DNA of 64,000 nt, taken from contig JAFDYT010000005.1 in NCBI GenBank assembly GCA_018266055.1, positions 1-64,000 of the forward strand, written 5' to 3'. The notes below the pieces were generated by a model, which was given only the letters and a program-made list of their open reading frames with translations, had not been told where the DNA came from and did no database searches. The position numbers and the translations under genes are program-made. Below are positions 62,670 to 64,000 of the stretch, piece by piece (positions within the stretch are counted from its first letter, which is position 1; each line of letters opens with the position of its first letter). The stretch comes from Bacteroidota bacterium. GTDB lineage: Bacteria; Bacteroidota; Bacteroidia; Cytophagales; Cyclobacteriaceae.

Positions 62670-62677
62670 TATCTTTG
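62670..62677 (+). promoter_or_regulatory. perfect TAnnTTTG -7 box of the amidotransferase gene
   Basis: TATCTTTG exactly fits the Bacteroidota -7 element and lies 24 nt upstream of the ATG at 62702. A -33 TTTG at the ideal distance is not clear, so strength is unknown. Confidence 0.4.
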
Positions 62678-62701
62678 TAAGAATGCTCTTATTGGCCCAC
62701 T

Positions 62702-63520
62702 ATGAAAATAGCTATTCTTGACTTGTATGATGGCGAAGCAAACGAAGGGATGCGATGCATTCATCAATTGATTGACCAATTCAAGTCAGAAGTTTCCTTT
62801 TCTGTAACCCACCAGGTATTCGACGTTCGTCGGAATCTGGAAATCGCCGACCTGAGTTTTGATGTGTACATTTCCTCGGGGGGACCGGGTAGCCCTATCG
62901 CCAGCGCTGGGAGCGAATGGGAGCGAAACTATTTTGCATTGATGGATGGGATCCTAAAACACAATCGCGAGAATCCGCATCAGCGAAAATTTGTATTTCT
63001 CATTTGTCATTCGATGCAAATTTTTTGCAGGTATTATAATTATGCCAAAGTGAGCAAACGAAAAAGTACCTCGTTTGGGGTGATGCCGATGCACAAAACG
63101 AAAGAAGGGAAAAAGGAAAAATTGTTTGGACAACTTGAAGATCCCTTTTATGCCGTTGACTCTCGCGATTACCAAATTCTTCAGCCCAACGAAGCAAAAA
63201 TCTGGTCGGGTGGCGGGCAGGTGTTGTGCATAGAAAAAGAGCGACCGCTGGTTCCTTTTGAGCGCGCTGTCATGGCCATTCGATTCAACGAAGCCATTGT
63301 GGGCACCCAGTTTCATCCCGAAGTAGATAGTGACGGCATGCATCTTTATTTGCTGCGTGACGACAAAAAGAAAATCGTAACGGAGAAGTACGGCGAAAAA
63401 AAATACTTTCAGATGTTGCAGATGCTTAATGATCCTGACAAAATAAAACGTACTTATCGCACGGTGCTTCCGGATTTTTTGCATTCGGCAGCGCAAGTTT
63501 ATAATCCCGTCGAGGCATGA
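62702..63520 (+). CDS. class I glutamine amidotransferase-like protein
   Basis: The 272-residue protein has the type 1 GATase fold: SSGGPGSP (58-65), the nucleophile Cys102 in VFLICHSMQ and the catalytic His205/Glu207 in GTQFHPEVD. Ammonia would be passed to a partner enzyme. Its stop overlaps the next gene's ATG (63517) by 4 nt, so that neighbour is the likely partner. The C-terminal extension of about 60 residues is not part of the standard domain. It is not close to any named biosynthetic GATase that I can identify. Confidence 0.82.
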   Translation: MKIAILDLYDGEANEGMRCIHQLIDQFKSEVSFSVTHQVFDVRRNLEIADLSFDVYISSGGPGSPIASAGSEWERNYFALMDGILKHNRENPHQRKFVFLICHSMQIFCRYYNYAKVSKRKSTSFGVMPMHKTKEGKKEKLFGQLEDPFYAVDSRDYQILQPNEAKIWSGGGQVLCIEKERPLVPFERAVMAIRFNEAIVGTQFHPEVDSDGMHLYLLRDDKKKIVTEKYGEKKYFQMLQMLNDPDKIKRTYRTVLPDFLHSAAQVYNPVEA

Positions 63521-64000
63521 TTAGTGAAGTTCGCCAGCACTACAATGCTTCGTTCTCTGAAAAAAAGTATTCCGACTTTTTAGCTGACCTCAACCGCAGC
63601 TTTGATTATAAAATTACGTTCCGCGTGGCGGAGAGCCCCGTGTTTGTAGACAAAACGTTCAAACGAAAATTACGTGAGGCCTCTGATCACATTATCGACT
63701 TCCTGGTTCGCGACGATTTTAAATCGCTTACGCAAAAGGCTATCCCACAGCAACTGTTTGTTCCCAACGAAACCCATCATTCTCTTTTTCTTGCGCTTGA
63801 CTATGCGGTGGTGAAGGATGCCCATGGTGCATTGACTCCTCAGTTGATTGAGATGCAGGGTTTCCCATCCTTGTTTGGATTTCAGGATTTTGTTGCTTCA
63901 AAGTATAAAGAGCATTTCTACTGCCCAGAAGGCTTCAATAACCATTTCGGTCTGACCAACGAGCAATACAGGAATGAATTAAAAAATGTGCTACTCAATG
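63517..64000 (+). CDS. uncharacterised protein, partial (runs off the window)
   Basis: An open frame from ATG 63517 continues to the window edge (161 codons). It begins MISEVRQHYNASFSEKKYSD and contains FLVRDDFKSLTQKAIPQQL and LTPQLIEMQGFPSLFGFQD. The last phrase recalls ATP-grasp-type ligases, which would fit a coupled glutamine amidotransferase, but this is a weak resemblance. The overlap ATGA with the GATase gene shows translational coupling. Confidence 0.6.
   Translation, partial: MISEVRQHYNASFSEKKYSDFLADLNRSFDYKITFRVAESPVFVDKTFKRKLREASDHIIDFLVRDDFKSLTQKAIPQQLFVPNETHHSLFLALDYAVVKDAHGALTPQLIEMQGFPSLFGFQDFVASKYKEHFYCPEGFNNHFGLTNEQYRNELKNVLLN

Noticed and set aside
1-64000. CRISPR arrays, tRNA or rRNA genes
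   Set aside because: No regularly spaced repeats and no tRNA-like cloverleaf or rRNA sequence was recognised on either strand.

Overview
The window is a 64-kb stretch of a Bacteroidota chromosome, most likely from the order Cytophagales (inference). The signs are type IX secretion (T9SS) C-terminal sorting modules, a TonB receptor of the CarboxypepD_reg type, GH92 and GH97 glycosidases, a sensor kinase with a two-component propeller and Y_Y_Y domain, many Bacteroidota-type lipoproteins, ECF sigma control, few Shine-Dalgarno sequences and TAnnTTTG-like -7 boxes. I see no rRNA, tRNA, CRISPR array, prophage or intact insertion sequence.

Layout. (1) 1-5389 is a visibly AT-rich accessory island. 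A repeat-rich non-coding lead (1-566) is followed by a Kiwa anti-phage operon (kwaA-kwaB, 567-2098), then a four-helix membrane protein and a NACHT-type STAND NTPase (2305-5155) that together look like a second, undescribed defence unit; a palindromic hairpin lies just beyond. (2) 5390-11726 holds two tandem secreted transglutaminase-like proteins. The second is fused to an Rhs-associated core and a JAB-like (JAMM) toxin-type domain. Two small secreted or lipid-anchored proteins and a thioredoxin-fold lipoprotein-type thiol protein follow. (3) 18367-11774 (minus strand) is a translationally coupled operon: a giant LVIVD/IPT/FN3 protein with a T9SS tail, a Kre9/KNH-like membrane-linked protein and a caspase-fold protease. 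It is divergent from a propeller histidine kinase/LuxR response-regulator pair, with a perfect 26-bp palindrome between them. (4) 22414-31570 holds a GH92 mannosidase, a frameshifted M1 aminopeptidase that has lost its GAMEN motif, a second intact M1 enzyme, and an ApbE / SUMF1-like / Gfo-Idh-MocA operon. (5) 31619-37795 is a signalling cluster: REC-histidine kinase, membrane histidine kinase, T9SS surface protein, DUF3575 barrel and a stand-alone REC protein. It carries an FNR-type box and a duplicated 12-bp palindrome. (6) 37856-50690 holds a GH97 glucosidase, small lipoproteins, an ECF sigma factor coupled to an anti-sigma/trypsin-like protease fusion, a TonB receptor, a cytochrome b561-like protein, an outer-membrane-barrel/GDPD operon and a metallophosphatase. 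(7) 50799-64000 is mostly metabolic: a B12-dependent ribonucleotide reductase, an Ntn amidase, PLP and TIM-barrel enzymes, a TauE/SafE exporter, a glycosyltransferase, an atypical D-aminoacylase homologue and a glutamine amidotransferase overlapping a partial gene at the window edge.

The genes most worth following are the membrane protein + NACHT pair beside Kiwa, the transglutaminase-Rhs-JAB fusion, the anti-sigma/protease fusion and the caspase operon. A recurrent architectural feature is that five of ten convergent gene pairs are separated by only 2-3 nt. All functional calls rest on motif recognition by eye; no database search was run.
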